Assembly (NCBI GenBank): GCA_937896665.1
Contig: CALBNS010000025.1
Coordinates: 1 to 18,356, forward strand
Origin: an uncultured Clostridia bacterium
Lineage (GTDB): Bacteria; Bacillota; Clostridia; Lachnospirales; Lachnospiraceae
Direction: 5' to 3'
Length of the DNA stretch: 18,356 nucleotides
In this document: one piece after another, positions 1 through 6,901 of the stretch
Layout of the letters: each line of letters starts with the position of its first letter
How positions within the stretch are numbered: position 1 is the first letter of the stretch
Made by a program: the position numbers and the translations under genes
Notes under the pieces: generated by a model
Seen by the model: only the letters and a program-made list of their open reading frames with translations
Database searches by the model: none
What the model was told of the DNA's origin: nothing

Positions 1-32
1 GAAGAGGTATAATGCTTCTTCCCTTTATTTTT
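1..32 (+). terminator. Terminator-like hairpin cut by the left window edge
   Basis: Bases 1-7 pair with 15-21 (seven pairs including one G-T wobble) around a 7-base loop. The following CC and T-rich run (TTTATTTTT) gives a rho-independent look on the plus strand. The stem probably extends leftward outside the window, because two more C follow the right arm. It would end a plus-strand gene lying off the left edge, and it sits just beyond the stop codon of the minus-strand GH110 gene. The call is tentative because half the context is missing. Confidence 0.4.
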
Positions 33-43
33 GCCAATTGAAA

Positions 44-1369
44 TTATACACTAACCTTAATCTTTGTCAGATCGTTCAGGCCTCCTTTGCCGCCTTTTCC
101 ATCCGGCCCGTCCACTTTCACAACTTCTCTCACTGCAACGTTCCCATTTTCAGATACGGGAACCATATTCCCCAATGTCGAAAATTCTACCTGATCTCCT
201 ACATAGTAATTCGGAAATCCGGCCGTTTCATTATGTTTGTACTGCACAGTCACTTCTTTACGGTTGTCACTAATTCCGATGACTTGCAAAAATGTACCAT
301 GAACATTGATCGGATCATCATGTGGGTTAGAAAATGTACAGTCTGAAATATCAATCAATCCTTTACAACCTGACATCTGAATGAAATCCGCATAACCTGC
401 TGTTGTTCTTCCAGATGCTTTGTCAGTCTCAAAATCCACATCTTTCATTGTAATATTTTCAGAGAACTGCCCTACCATACCAAATCCATGAATAAAACGA
501 ATATCTAAATTATTCAGGGTAACATCCTTGCTCTGCCAGAAAAATGTTCCCGCATGATCCCTCTCAGTATTACGCATTTGGAAACAATATCCCTCCTGAA
601 TGGAATCTGCATTGGTATATGTAATTTTCACATGATGATTTTCTAAGTCTTCAATTTTAGAGATATTTGCAAATGGACTTCCACCTCTCCAAGTCATTCC
701 ATTTTTTGTATCAAAGATTTGAGTATATTTCATACTATTTGTTGTTGTCCAATAGGTTTCCCCTGTATACGGACTCTTATCACTCATCCACTTGATGCTG
801 TTTCCATTTACCTGATAGTAATAGCATTCCGGAATATAATATGTAACCTCATTCCCTTCTTTTTTGACAACCGTCATATCTATAACTGTCGGAACTTGGA
901 AATCTACCTCAAAGTTCTGAAATGTTACATTCTCACTGTCAACAGACGCAAATGTTGTCATCTTTCCATGGAACATAAACAATGAATCATTTCCTTCTAC
1001 CGTTACATTGTCCATATCCTCAATCAGAATACCAATCTTCTTGTCTTTATAAGTCTGACTTGTTCCTACTGTATTCGAGATATACAATTCTCTTTCTTCT
1101 GCTTGATCCGGATAAATGTCATATCTCCCCTCCGGAAAATCGATCACAACAGGTGTATCCGATTTTTTTCTTATTTTTTTTGCCGCTTCAATAGCCTTTT
1201 TAATTGCCGGTGTACTGTCTGTAGAGCCGGTTGGATCCGCACCATATTGGGTTACATCAATGACCTTTGCTTCTTCTTTGTCTGTCGCTTCCACAGTAGT
1301 ACCAACTGCCCCAACGCTTGGCACTACCATACAAACCGCCATCAAGAAAGCAACTAGTTTCTTTTTCAT
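44..1369 (-). CDS. GH110-like secreted alpha-1,3-galactosidase, probably 3'-truncated
   Basis: This is a 441-aa secreted protein. The ATG at 1369 is preferred over the in-frame ATG at 1405, because GGAAGGAGAAGG lies just upstream and the protein then begins MKKKLVAFLMAV, a normal signal peptide ending near residue 28. The mature part opens with a pectate-lyase-like motif (DVTQYGADPTGS) and continues as a right-handed beta-helix. The strongest family signal is D328 (GYADF) followed 23 residues later by D351-D352 in HDDPINVHGT. I recall the same Asp spacing for the three active-site Asp of GH110 enzymes, which remove terminal alpha-1,3-galactose, including the blood-group B sugar. Family members I know are about 600 aa; this one stops roughly 150 residues short, and no anchor or carbohydrate-binding module remains. 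It has its own consensus promoter and could be made, but activity is doubtful. Another beta-helix glycosidase family is the main alternative. Confidence 0.7.
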   Translation of the reverse strand: MKKKLVAFLMAVCMVVPSVGAVGTTVEATDKEEAKVIDVTQYGADPTGSTDSTPAIKKAIEAAKKIRKKSDTPVVIDFPEGRYDIYPDQAEERELYISNTVGTSQTYKDKKIGILIEDMDNVTVEGNDSLFMFHGKMTTFASVDSENVTFQNFEVDFQVPTVIDMTVVKKEGNEVTYYIPECYYYQVNGNSIKWMSDKSPYTGETYWTTTNSMKYTQIFDTKNGMTWRGGSPFANISKIEDLENHHVKITYTNADSIQEGYCFQMRNTERDHAGTFFWQSKDVTLNNLDIRFIHGFGMVGQFSENITMKDVDFETDKASGRTTAGYADFIQMSGCKGLIDISDCTFSNPHDDPINVHGTFLQVIGISDNRKEVTVQYKHNETAGFPNYYVGDQVEFSTLGNMVPVSENGNVAVREVVKVDGPDGKGGKGGLNDLTKIKVSV

Positions 1370-1430
1370 TTTCCTTCTCCTTCCATTTCTTGTCATTTTA
1401 TCCAATCATTAAACATCATAGTTAATGTCA

Positions 1431-1459
1431 ATTATACATAATGCACTATTTTTTGTCAA
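1431..1459 (-). promoter_or_regulatory. Consensus sigma-A promoter for the GH110-like gene
   Basis: On the minus strand the -35 box TTGACA (1454-1459) and the -10 box TATAAT (1431-1436) are both perfect and separated by exactly 17 bases. Transcription should start near 1424, giving a leader of about 55 bases to the start at 1369. The -35 box contains the TGA stop (1456-1458) of the short fragment upstream. Confidence 0.85.
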
Positions 1460-1626
1460 TATTTCCATTTCTTCTTTCCAATGGTCACTTTCCCATCTGC
1501 CTGTGTCACAGTAACATCTGTCTCACCTGCCGCTTTCACTTCGATGAGTGGAGTAGTAAACGCTACTGATAACGTCATGATACCTGCCAGGGCAAGGGCA
1601 CATGTTTTTCGTAGTTTTCTTAACAT
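1456..1626 (-). pseudogene. Orphan signal-peptide fragment of a secreted protein (56 aa)
   Basis: A short frame begins at ATG 1624-1626 with MLRKLRKTCALALAGIMTLS and ends at TGA 1456-1458. It has a basic N-terminus, a hydrophobic core (about residues 9-24) and a likely cleavage near VKA-AG, a textbook signal peptide. Only about 25 mature residues follow (GETDVTVTQADGKVTIGKKKWKY). That segment resembles the beginning of many secreted glycosidases (a TVTQ...KVTIG type strand), but no domain follows. The upstream binding site is weak (GGTG). It lies 28 bases after aroD and directly before the GH110-like promoter. The best reading is the remnant of a second exported enzyme gene that lost its 3' part; a genuine small exported peptide cannot be excluded. 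Confidence 0.6.
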
Positions 1627-1654
1627 ACACTTTGTCTATTTTCACCAATTCATT

Positions 1655-2416
1655 CTACAAACTTTGATGTATTACTTCTAGGACATTCTTTAATGCCTGA
1701 TTATCAATCTGCCCCGGCGCAGATGCTCTGCCTGCCGAGCCAAAAGTCACTGCCGAGCCAAAAATTTCACCACTAATCCTGCTTATGACTCCCGTCCCTG
1801 CCATAGACATCGTAATAATTGGCTGATCCGGATATGTCTCTGTCATCTCTGCCGTCGCAGCAAGCAGAGTGAGTACATCCGCCTTGTTTTGTGGCATCAC
1901 GGCAATTTTGGAAATATCAGCACCAAGCATCTGCATTTTTCGTAATTTTCGCACAATTTCTTCTCTATCCGGGGTCCCTTGAAAATCATGGTTGGAAATG
2001 ATAACTTTTACACTGGCATTGTGTGCTGCAGCAATCAGTTGTTTTAGCACAGTTTCTTCACAAGATAGTTCTACGTCCAGCAAATCTATACAGCCCGTTT
2101 CGATAGCTGTCAGATTCAGAGAAACATAATCTCTTTTATCAATTTGTCTTTCTCCGCCTTCTCTGGCACTACGAAAGGTAAATAGCAGCGGGATATCTCC
2201 TAATATCTCCCGAAGCCCACCCAGCACTCCTTTTAAACTACTCGCATCAAATACGGATTCGAACCAGTCCGCACGCCACTCCACGAGGTCCGCCGATGTT
2301 TTCCTTATTTGCTCTGCCTGTCTGTATATTTCTTTCTTCACATCACCCACAATCGGGACACAAATTTTAGGAATTCCATTTCCTATTTTCATATTTCTTA
2401 CAATTACTGGAGTCAT
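1655..2416 (-). CDS. aroD: 3-dehydroquinate dehydratase, type I
   Basis: AroD dehydrates 3-dehydroquinate to 3-dehydroshikimate, step three of the shikimate pathway, through a Schiff base. Starting at the ATG at 2416, which follows CAGGAGG at 7 bases, the protein is 253 aa, the usual type I length. With this start the key residues are H143 (SNHD), K170 (ISKIAVMP, the Schiff-base lysine) and R213 (GVISRISG), the same positions as in the well-studied Salmonella enzyme; this also confirms the start over a longer upstream frame to 2464. The EWRADW motif near residue 46 is typical. It is transcribed away from the YdiB-like dehydrogenase gene. No clear terminator separates its end from the signal-peptide fragment 28 bases on. 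Confidence 0.95.
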   Translation of the reverse strand: MTPVIVRNMKIGNGIPKICVPIVGDVKKEIYRQAEQIRKTSADLVEWRADWFESVFDASSLKGVLGGLREILGDIPLLFTFRSAREGGERQIDKRDYVSLNLTAIETGCIDLLDVELSCEETVLKQLIAAAHNASVKVIISNHDFQGTPDREEIVRKLRKMQMLGADISKIAVMPQNKADVLTLLAATAEMTETYPDQPIITMSMAGTGVISRISGEIFGSAVTFGSAGRASAPGQIDNQALKNVLEVIHQSL

Positions 2417-2452
2417 TCCAAAACCTCCTGACATATTTATAAATACATACTT

Positions 2453-2481
2453 ATAATAATGCAATTATTCTTTGTTTTCAA
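2453..2481 (-). promoter_or_regulatory. Promoter of aroD
   Basis: On the minus strand, TTGAAA (2476-2481) and TATTAT (2453-2458) are 17 bases apart, each one mismatch from consensus. The start point would be about 30 bases before the aroD ATG. It is back to back with the plus-strand promoter at 2490. Confidence 0.7.
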
Positions 2482-2489
2482 GAATTCAC

Positions 2490-2518
2490 TTGACATTTTG
2501 ACTTTTTCACTTTACTGT
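2490..2518 (+). promoter_or_regulatory. Probable promoter of the YdiB-like gene
   Basis: A perfect -35 box TTGACA (2490-2495) is followed at 17 bases by a poor -10 box TACTGT (2513-2518); TGTATA at 2517-2522 is an alternative with unfavourable spacing. The weak -10 suggests either an activator or a low basal level. The -35 boxes of the two divergent promoters are 8 bases apart. Confidence 0.5.
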
Positions 2519-2558
2519 ATAGAAGTACTTTTAGATTATTTACAGAGGAGATTGAATT

Positions 2559-3425
2559 ATGATACCAATTACAGGACACACCAAGTTAACAGGTCTCTTA
2601 GGTCGCCCGGTAGAACACAGTATTTCACCAATGATGCACAACGAGGCATTCAGCCAGCTTGGTCTGGATTATGTATATCTTGCTTTCGACGCAGGTACCG
2701 ATAAATTAGAAACAGTGGTGAATGGACTTCGGGCGATGGATATCCGGGGGTTTAATTTGACAATGCCTAACAAAAATCTTATGTGTGAATTATGCGACAA
2801 GCTTTCACCAGCAGCGAAAATTATCGGTGCAGTGAATACTGTAGTCAATGATGATGGCATATTGATTGGACACTCTACAGATGGAATCGGATATATGCGG
2901 GCACTTCAGGATGCGGGTCATGATATAATTGGAAAGAAAATGTCGCTTCTCGGGGCAGGTGGTGCTGCCACCTCCATCTTTGTGCAGGCTGCCCTTGATG
3001 GGGTTGCTGAAATATCTATTTTCAGCAGACGCAGTCCATTTTTTGAACGTGCACAGCACACTATCGAAACATTAAAAGAATATTCAAACTGTAAAATCTC
3101 ATTATATGATTTCGAAGATGAAGCCATTCTAAGACGTGAAATTGCAGACAGTGCTATTCTGACCAATGGAACCAGTGTTGGAATGACTCCAAACATAGAT
3201 AACTCTATTATTACAGATTCCTCCATGTTCCATAAAGATCTGATTGTTTCTGATGTAATCTACAATCCAGAAGAAACCAGACTCCTAAAACTTGCACGTG
3301 AGGCTGGGTGCAGCACCCAGAATGGTCTTTACATGCTCCTTTACCAAGGCGCTGAAGCATTCCGGCTCTGGACCGGTAAAGAAATGCCAGTTTCTATTAT
3401 CAAGGAAAAATACTTTGCCCGTTAA
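2559..3425 (+). CDS. ydiB: Quinate/shikimate dehydrogenase (YdiB-like, AroE family)
   Basis: This is a 288-aa NAD(P)-dependent dehydrogenase that interconverts shikimate and 3-dehydroshikimate and possibly quinate and 3-dehydroquinate. The substrate-binding pair S21/S23 (HSISP), catalytic K72 (TMPNK) and D108 (STDG), and the nucleotide loop GAGGAA (132-137) are all present. The text around K72 (MPNKNLMCELCDKLSPAAK) and the C-terminus (GAEAFRLWTGKE) resemble E. coli YdiB more than AroE, whose loop usually reads IPHK. The family-length protein starts at ATG 2559 after GAGGAG. As in E. coli, the gene is next to aroD, but here the two diverge. The Asp that YdiB uses to hold the NAD ribose is Ser here (SRRS, residues 156-159), so cofactor choice is open. 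Whether this is the only shikimate dehydrogenase of the organism cannot be seen. Confidence 0.85.
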   Translation: MIPITGHTKLTGLLGRPVEHSISPMMHNEAFSQLGLDYVYLAFDAGTDKLETVVNGLRAMDIRGFNLTMPNKNLMCELCDKLSPAAKIIGAVNTVVNDDGILIGHSTDGIGYMRALQDAGHDIIGKKMSLLGAGGAATSIFVQAALDGVAEISIFSRRSPFFERAQHTIETLKEYSNCKISLYDFEDEAILRREIADSAILTNGTSVGMTPNIDNSIITDSSMFHKDLIVSDVIYNPEETRLLKLAREAGCSTQNGLYMLLYQGAEAFRLWTGKEMPVSIIKEKYFAR

Positions 3426-3458
3426 CAACAAAACTACAGACAATATCCCTATGTATTA

Positions 3459-3494
3459 AAGAATCCCGCCGTCAAGCGAGATTCTTATTTTTTT
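3459..3494 (+). terminator. Terminator of the YdiB-like gene, overlapping the yqeG stop
   Basis: AAGAATC (3459-3465) pairs with GATTCTT (3480-3486), with three further G-C pairs inside after one mismatch and a 6-base loop. A run of seven T (3488-3494) follows on the plus strand. The stop codon of the convergent yqeG (3472-3474) lies in the loop. On the minus strand the tail is only TTTAATA, so it is a weaker stop for the aroK-yqeG transcript. Confidence 0.8.
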
Positions 3495-3981
3495 GCCTCT
3501 TATAAAAATAGAGTACTATTTTCTCTAATTTTCTTTTCAATACAATCTGAATTTCTTCTTTCGGATGGATTGGTTTTACAAGAATGTTGAAGATTCCACT
3601 ACGCTTTGCTCCCCACACGTCTGTAAATAACTGATCCCCAATAAAAATGGTATTCGTATCATTTGTCTTCATGATTTCCATGGCCTTTTTATAGTTCTTC
3701 GTCGAAGGTTTATGAGCGTCAAAAATATAATGTACACCTATCTTTTCATTAAACATCTTCACTCGCGGCTCCTGATTATTTGAAATCAAACAGCAATCGA
3801 ATCCTATTGTTTTTAATCTTTCAAATAATTTCTTCGCACGCTCGTCTGCCGGTGCACCATGGGGAACCAACGTATTGTCGATATCAAATATCAGTCCCCT
3901 ATACCCTTCTTCATAAAGCTTTTCAAAAGGAATCACATATGTAGAAGCCACATACTGATCCGGAAAAAACATCTCAAACAC
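3472..3981 (-). CDS. yqeG: YqeG family HAD-type phosphatase
   Basis: This 169-aa HAD-superfamily hydrolase (subfamily IIIA) probably acts on a small phosphorylated molecule; the substrate of the family is not established. The four HAD motifs are visible: D33-I-D35-NT (nucleophile and acid), S67-N68, K91 and GD116...D121. I choose the GTG at 3979-3981, because GGAGG lies 9 bases upstream; the next ATG (3970-3972) has no such spacing. The ribosome binding site is formed by the last codons of aroK, whose stop is 4 bases before the GTG, so translation is probably coupled. In Bacillus, yqeG lies next to an aroE-type gene too; here that gene is the convergent neighbour. Confidence 0.88.
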   Translation of the reverse strand: MFEMFFPDQYVASTYVIPFEKLYEEGYRGLIFDIDNTLVPHGAPADERAKKLFERLKTIGFDCCLISNNQEPRVKMFNEKIGVHYIFDAHKPSTKNYKKAMEIMKTNDTNTIFIGDQLFTDVWGAKRSGIFNILVKPIHPKEEIQIVLKRKLEKIVLYFYKRQKNKNLA

Positions 3982-3985
3982 TTTT

Positions 3986-4501
3986 TTATTCCTCCATCCC
4001 GATTATTTTCTGTATGATTTCATCGCAAATCTGTCTTATCGTCTTGCCATCTGTAGCAATCACAATATCGGCTGCAGCCTCATACTTTTCCTTTCGCACC
4101 CCCATAAGTTCCGCAATAGCCTCGACGTTCTTTCTGCCTCTTAAAACCGGTCGATTCTCATCCTCTTTCACACGCTCTAATATCGTTGCCGGTTCTGCTG
4201 TTAGAAGTATGACTTTTCCATTTTTTTTCATTTCTTTAACATTACATTCGAGAAGCACCACACCGCCGCCGCAAGATACAATTTGGTTCGTTTTATTTTG
4301 GATTTCTATCAAAAGTTGCGTTTCCAAATCCCGAAAATAAGATTCCCCGTATTTTTCAAATATATCAGGGATACTCATTCCTTCCCGCTCCACAATCATC
4401 TGGTCCATTTCCACCATATCCATCGCATATCTTCTGCTCATTTCCAACGCAATGGTACTTTTTCCGGTTCCCATAAACCCAATCAAAACAATATTCCCCA
4501 T
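3986..4501 (-). CDS. aroK: Shikimate kinase
   Basis: AroK phosphorylates shikimate at the 3-hydroxyl using ATP, step five of the pathway to chorismate. The 171-aa protein is of normal length. It shows a Walker A loop GFMGTGKS (8-15), substrate-binding D33 and R57 (FRDLE), the GGG loop (78-80) and the lid arginine R117 (RPVLRG). The start ATG 4499-4501 follows AGAGGAACTGAA. It lies 12 bases after the amidase gene and 4 bases before yqeG, so the three form one transcription unit. aroD and the YdiB-like gene nearby supply its substrate, although they belong to other transcripts. Confidence 0.95.
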   Translation of the reverse strand: MGNIVLIGFMGTGKSTIALEMSRRYAMDMVEMDQMIVEREGMSIPDIFEKYGESYFRDLETQLLIEIQNKTNQIVSCGGGVVLLECNVKEMKKNGKVILLTAEPATILERVKEDENRPVLRGRKNVEAIAELMGVRKEKYEAAADIVIATDGKTIRQICDEIIQKIIGMEE

Positions 4502-4513
4502 TTCAGTTCCTCT

Positions 4514-5185
4514 CTAGTTCTTGGCAAGAGCCTCTTTTACGTCTACTTTAAAGGCTTCCCATGCCTCCTCATTTTCAACAAAGTATTTTGGGCAGTTCTT
4601 TCCAGTTACATCATAGTGCCTGATTACATCCTGTTCCGTCAGTTCAAATTTCTCGCAAAGCCATGCCGTCAATTGTACCAACGAATGGTATGTTTCTTTA
4701 GTATAAACTCCGTCCTCTTTCTTATGACATGTCTCAATCGAAATTGTATCTGAGTTCCTGTCATTGGATGCATATGCGACCTCCCATGTCGGGACACACT
4801 GTATAATTTCGCCCTCTATTCCCACAATAAAGTGACTGCTGGCTTTTGTCAAGTGGCTGTCTTTCAAACCCTCAAAATAATTACGGTTCTGTATCGCAGT
4901 AGATCCCGGGTTGGCTGTATAATGTATAACAATTCCCTTAATCTTTTCCGTTGCTGTCCCCGGTCTCGAATATGAATTAATTGACAATAACTCCACTTCC
5001 ATATCCGGTCTAACAGCATCAATCTCATCATCCGCAATCTCTACATATCGATTGGCAAATACACTGATATTTAAAAACTTCGTGACACCCATTACAAACG
5101 TCACTAAAAATAAAATGAATCCTCCAACTTTGATGTATATCTGTATTCGCCGTTTTCTCCTGTTCTTTCGTACTCTTCTTCCCAT
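4514..5185 (-). CDS. Membrane-anchored N-acetylmuramoyl-L-alanine amidase (Amidase_2)
   Basis: This 223-aa protein probably cleaves the bond between N-acetylmuramate and L-alanine in peptidoglycan outside the membrane. A strongly basic N-terminus (RRVRKNRRKRR) precedes one hydrophobic segment (about 19-38) with no obvious cleavage site, so it should be a type II anchored protein. The amidase_2 fold follows, with zinc ligands H88 (VIHYTAN), H190 (RHYD) and C198 (KNCPKYF) and the conserved acidic residue in SIETCH (151). There is no cell-wall binding domain. It is the first gene of the unit with aroK and yqeG. The ribosome binding site is weak (a GA-repeat upstream of ATG 5183-5185). A role in growth, spore cortex or germination cannot be told apart from sequence alone. 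Confidence 0.88.
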   Translation of the reverse strand: MGRRVRKNRRKRRIQIYIKVGGFILFLVTFVMGVTKFLNISVFANRYVEIADDEIDAVRPDMEVELLSINSYSRPGTATEKIKGIVIHYTANPGSTAIQNRNYFEGLKDSHLTKASSHFIVGIEGEIIQCVPTWEVAYASNDRNSDTISIETCHKKEDGVYTKETYHSLVQLTAWLCEKFELTEQDVIRHYDVTGKNCPKYFVENEEAWEAFKVDVKEALAKN

Positions 5186-5208
5186 CGTATCATCACTCTC
5201 TCTCTGTT

Positions 5209-5237
5209 TGTATATCTACAGTGTACCACCTTTTCAC
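5209..5237 (-). promoter_or_regulatory. Possible promoter of the amidase-aroK-yqeG unit
   Basis: On the minus strand GTGAAA (5232-5237) and TATACA (5209-5214) are spaced by 17 bases, each matching consensus at four positions. It lies between the guaB terminator and the amidase start, where a promoter is expected, but the match is modest and a sporulation sigma factor could be used instead. Confidence 0.3.
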
Positions 5238-5280
5238 AGAAATTGTGTTAGAAGTTACTTATAAAATACTTATGATTTTA

Positions 5281-5309
5281 TTAAAAAGAGAGTTCTTGCG
5301 AACTCTCTT
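5281..5309 (-). terminator. Terminator of guaB
   Basis: A perfect 10-bp stem, AAGAGAGTTC (5286-5295) with GAACTCTCTT (5300-5309), has a 4-base loop. On the minus strand it is followed by TTTTTAATAAAAT. It begins 7 bases after the guaB stop. Confidence 0.9.
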
Positions 5310-5316
5310 AAAATAC

Positions 5317-6771
5317 TTATTCATCTACACTATAGTTTGGTGCTTCTTTTGTAATATGAATGTCATGTGGATGACTTTCTTTTAAAGAAGCGGCTGAAAT
5401 CTTCACAAATCTTCCATTTTCTTTCAATTCATCAATAGTCGGTGTTCCACAGTAACCCATACCAGAACGAAGACCTCCCATTAACTGGAATACTGTATCT
5501 TCTACTGTTCCTTTGTAAGCCACACGTCCTTCTACACCTTCTGGAACCAGTTTCTTAGCATCAGCCTGAAAATAGCGGTCTTTACTTCCATTCTCCATTG
5601 CTGCGATAGAACCCATGCCACGATATACCTTGTATTTTCTTCCCTGATATAATTCGAATGTTCCAGGACTCTCGTCACAACCTGCAAAGATGCTTCCCAT
5701 CATACATACGTTAGCACCTGCCGCAATCGCTTTTGTCATATCTCCTGAGTATTTGATACCTCCATCTGCGATAATCGGCACACCATACTCCTTAGCCACC
5801 TCATAACAATCCATTACAGCTGTAATCTGAGGTACACCAATACCTGCAACTACACGAGTTGTACAGATAGAACCAGGTCCGATACCAACTTTAACAGCAT
5901 CTACACCAGCTTCAATCAAGGCTCTTGTAGCTTCTCCTGTTGCCACGTTACCTGCAACCACCTGAAGTTCCGGATATTTTTCTTTTACCATTCTCACAGT
6001 ACGGATAACATTGGCTGAATGTCCATGTGCAGAATCCATTACAACAACATCAACTTTTGCCTTCACAAGTGCATCAACACGTTCCAATACATTGGCTGTA
6101 ATACCTACAGCCGCACCACATAACAGACGTCCTTGTGCATCTTTAGCAGAGTTTGGATACTTAATTTGCTTTTCAATATCTTTAATTGTAATTAATCCTT
6201 TTAAATTAAAATCCTTGTCCACGATTGGAAGTTTTTCCTTTCTTGCTTTTGCAAGAATACTCTTTGCTTCTTCCAATGTAATACCTTCCTGAGCTGTAAT
6301 CAAGCCATCTGAAGTCATAGACTCTTTAATCTTCTTTGAAAAATCTTCTTCAAATTTTAAATCACGGTTCGTAATAATACCAACTAACTTCCTGCCTTCT
6401 GTAATCGGCACACCTGAAATACGGAATTTACCCATCAGTTCGTTAGCATCCTGTAATGTATGTTCTGGTGATAATGAAAATGGATCTGTAATAACACCGT
6501 TCTCCGAACGTTTTACCTTATCTACTTCTTCTGCCTGCTGCTCAATTGTCATGTTCTTATGAATAATGCCAATACCACCCTGACGAGCCATAGCAATTGC
6601 CATACGATGTTCTGTAACAGTGTCCATACCGGCACTCATCATTGGAATATTAAGACGGATTGTCTTTGTCAAATTCGTTGATAAATCTACTTGATTTGGA
6701 ATCACCTCTGAATATGCTGGTACCAATAGTACATCATCAAATGTAATGCCTTCTCCAATAATTTTTCCCAT
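5317..6771 (-). CDS. guaB: Inosine-5'-monophosphate dehydrogenase
   Basis: GuaB oxidises IMP to XMP with NAD, the committed step toward GMP and GTP. The 484-aa protein has the normal length and plan: barrel start with FDDVLLVPAYS (11-21), a tandem CBS pair at roughly 95-205, the catalytic loop GPGSICTTR with C303, and the flap region near RYFQ. The start ATG 6769-6771 follows AAAGGATC. It is a single-gene unit with a strong promoter at 6871-6899 and its own terminator. The leader is about 94 bases and contains a 12-base AT palindrome (ATTATTAATAAT), but I see no recognisable purine riboswitch core. In other Firmicutes GTP is a co-signal for CodY, encoded 3 kb away; that link is inference, not seen here. 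Confidence 0.97.
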   Translation of the reverse strand: MGKIIGEGITFDDVLLVPAYSEVIPNQVDLSTNLTKTIRLNIPMMSAGMDTVTEHRMAIAMARQGGIGIIHKNMTIEQQAEEVDKVKRSENGVITDPFSLSPEHTLQDANELMGKFRISGVPITEGRKLVGIITNRDLKFEEDFSKKIKESMTSDGLITAQEGITLEEAKSILAKARKEKLPIVDKDFNLKGLITIKDIEKQIKYPNSAKDAQGRLLCGAAVGITANVLERVDALVKAKVDVVVMDSAHGHSANVIRTVRMVKEKYPELQVVAGNVATGEATRALIEAGVDAVKVGIGPGSICTTRVVAGIGVPQITAVMDCYEVAKEYGVPIIADGGIKYSGDMTKAIAAGANVCMMGSIFAGCDESPGTFELYQGRKYKVYRGMGSIAAMENGSKDRYFQADAKKLVPEGVEGRVAYKGTVEDTVFQLMGGLRSGMGYCGTPTIDELKENGRFVKISAASLKESHPHDIHITKEAPNYSVDE

Positions 6772-6870
6772 GATCCTTTCATCCCCACTTTCTTAAATCG
6801 TTTATATTTTATTGTGTACATTATTAATAATCTGTACTTATAAATATCTCACTTTTAATAAATTATTGTT

Positions 6871-6899
6871 ATAATACAAGAAACAATGCTTTCTGTCAA
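6871..6899 (-). promoter_or_regulatory. Strong promoter of guaB
   Basis: On the minus strand a perfect TTGACA (6894-6899) is 17 bases from TATTAT (6871-6876, one mismatch). The -35 box begins two bases after the TAG stop (6902-6904) of the upstream membrane-protein gene. Confidence 0.85.
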
Positions 6900-6901
6900 G
6901 A

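Noticed and set aside
1..1654. Insertion sequence or phage remnant causing the glycosidase damage
   Set aside because: No transposase frame, terminal inverted repeats or target duplication are visible within the window.
1841..1920. Partial CodY-box-like sequence (AATTTTGGAAATAT) near 1907
   Set aside because: It lies within conserved aroD codons and departs from the 15-base consensus at several positions.
2559..3425. Simple annotation as biosynthetic AroE
   Set aside because: The MPNK loop, LSPAAK stretch and C-terminus resemble YdiB more closely; the AroE family name is kept only as the broader class.
6772..6865. Possible riboswitch or CodY/PurR site in the guaB leader
   Set aside because: The leader is AT-rich with one AT palindrome; no purine-aptamer core, PurBox pair or AATTTTCWGAAAATT-like box can be recognised.
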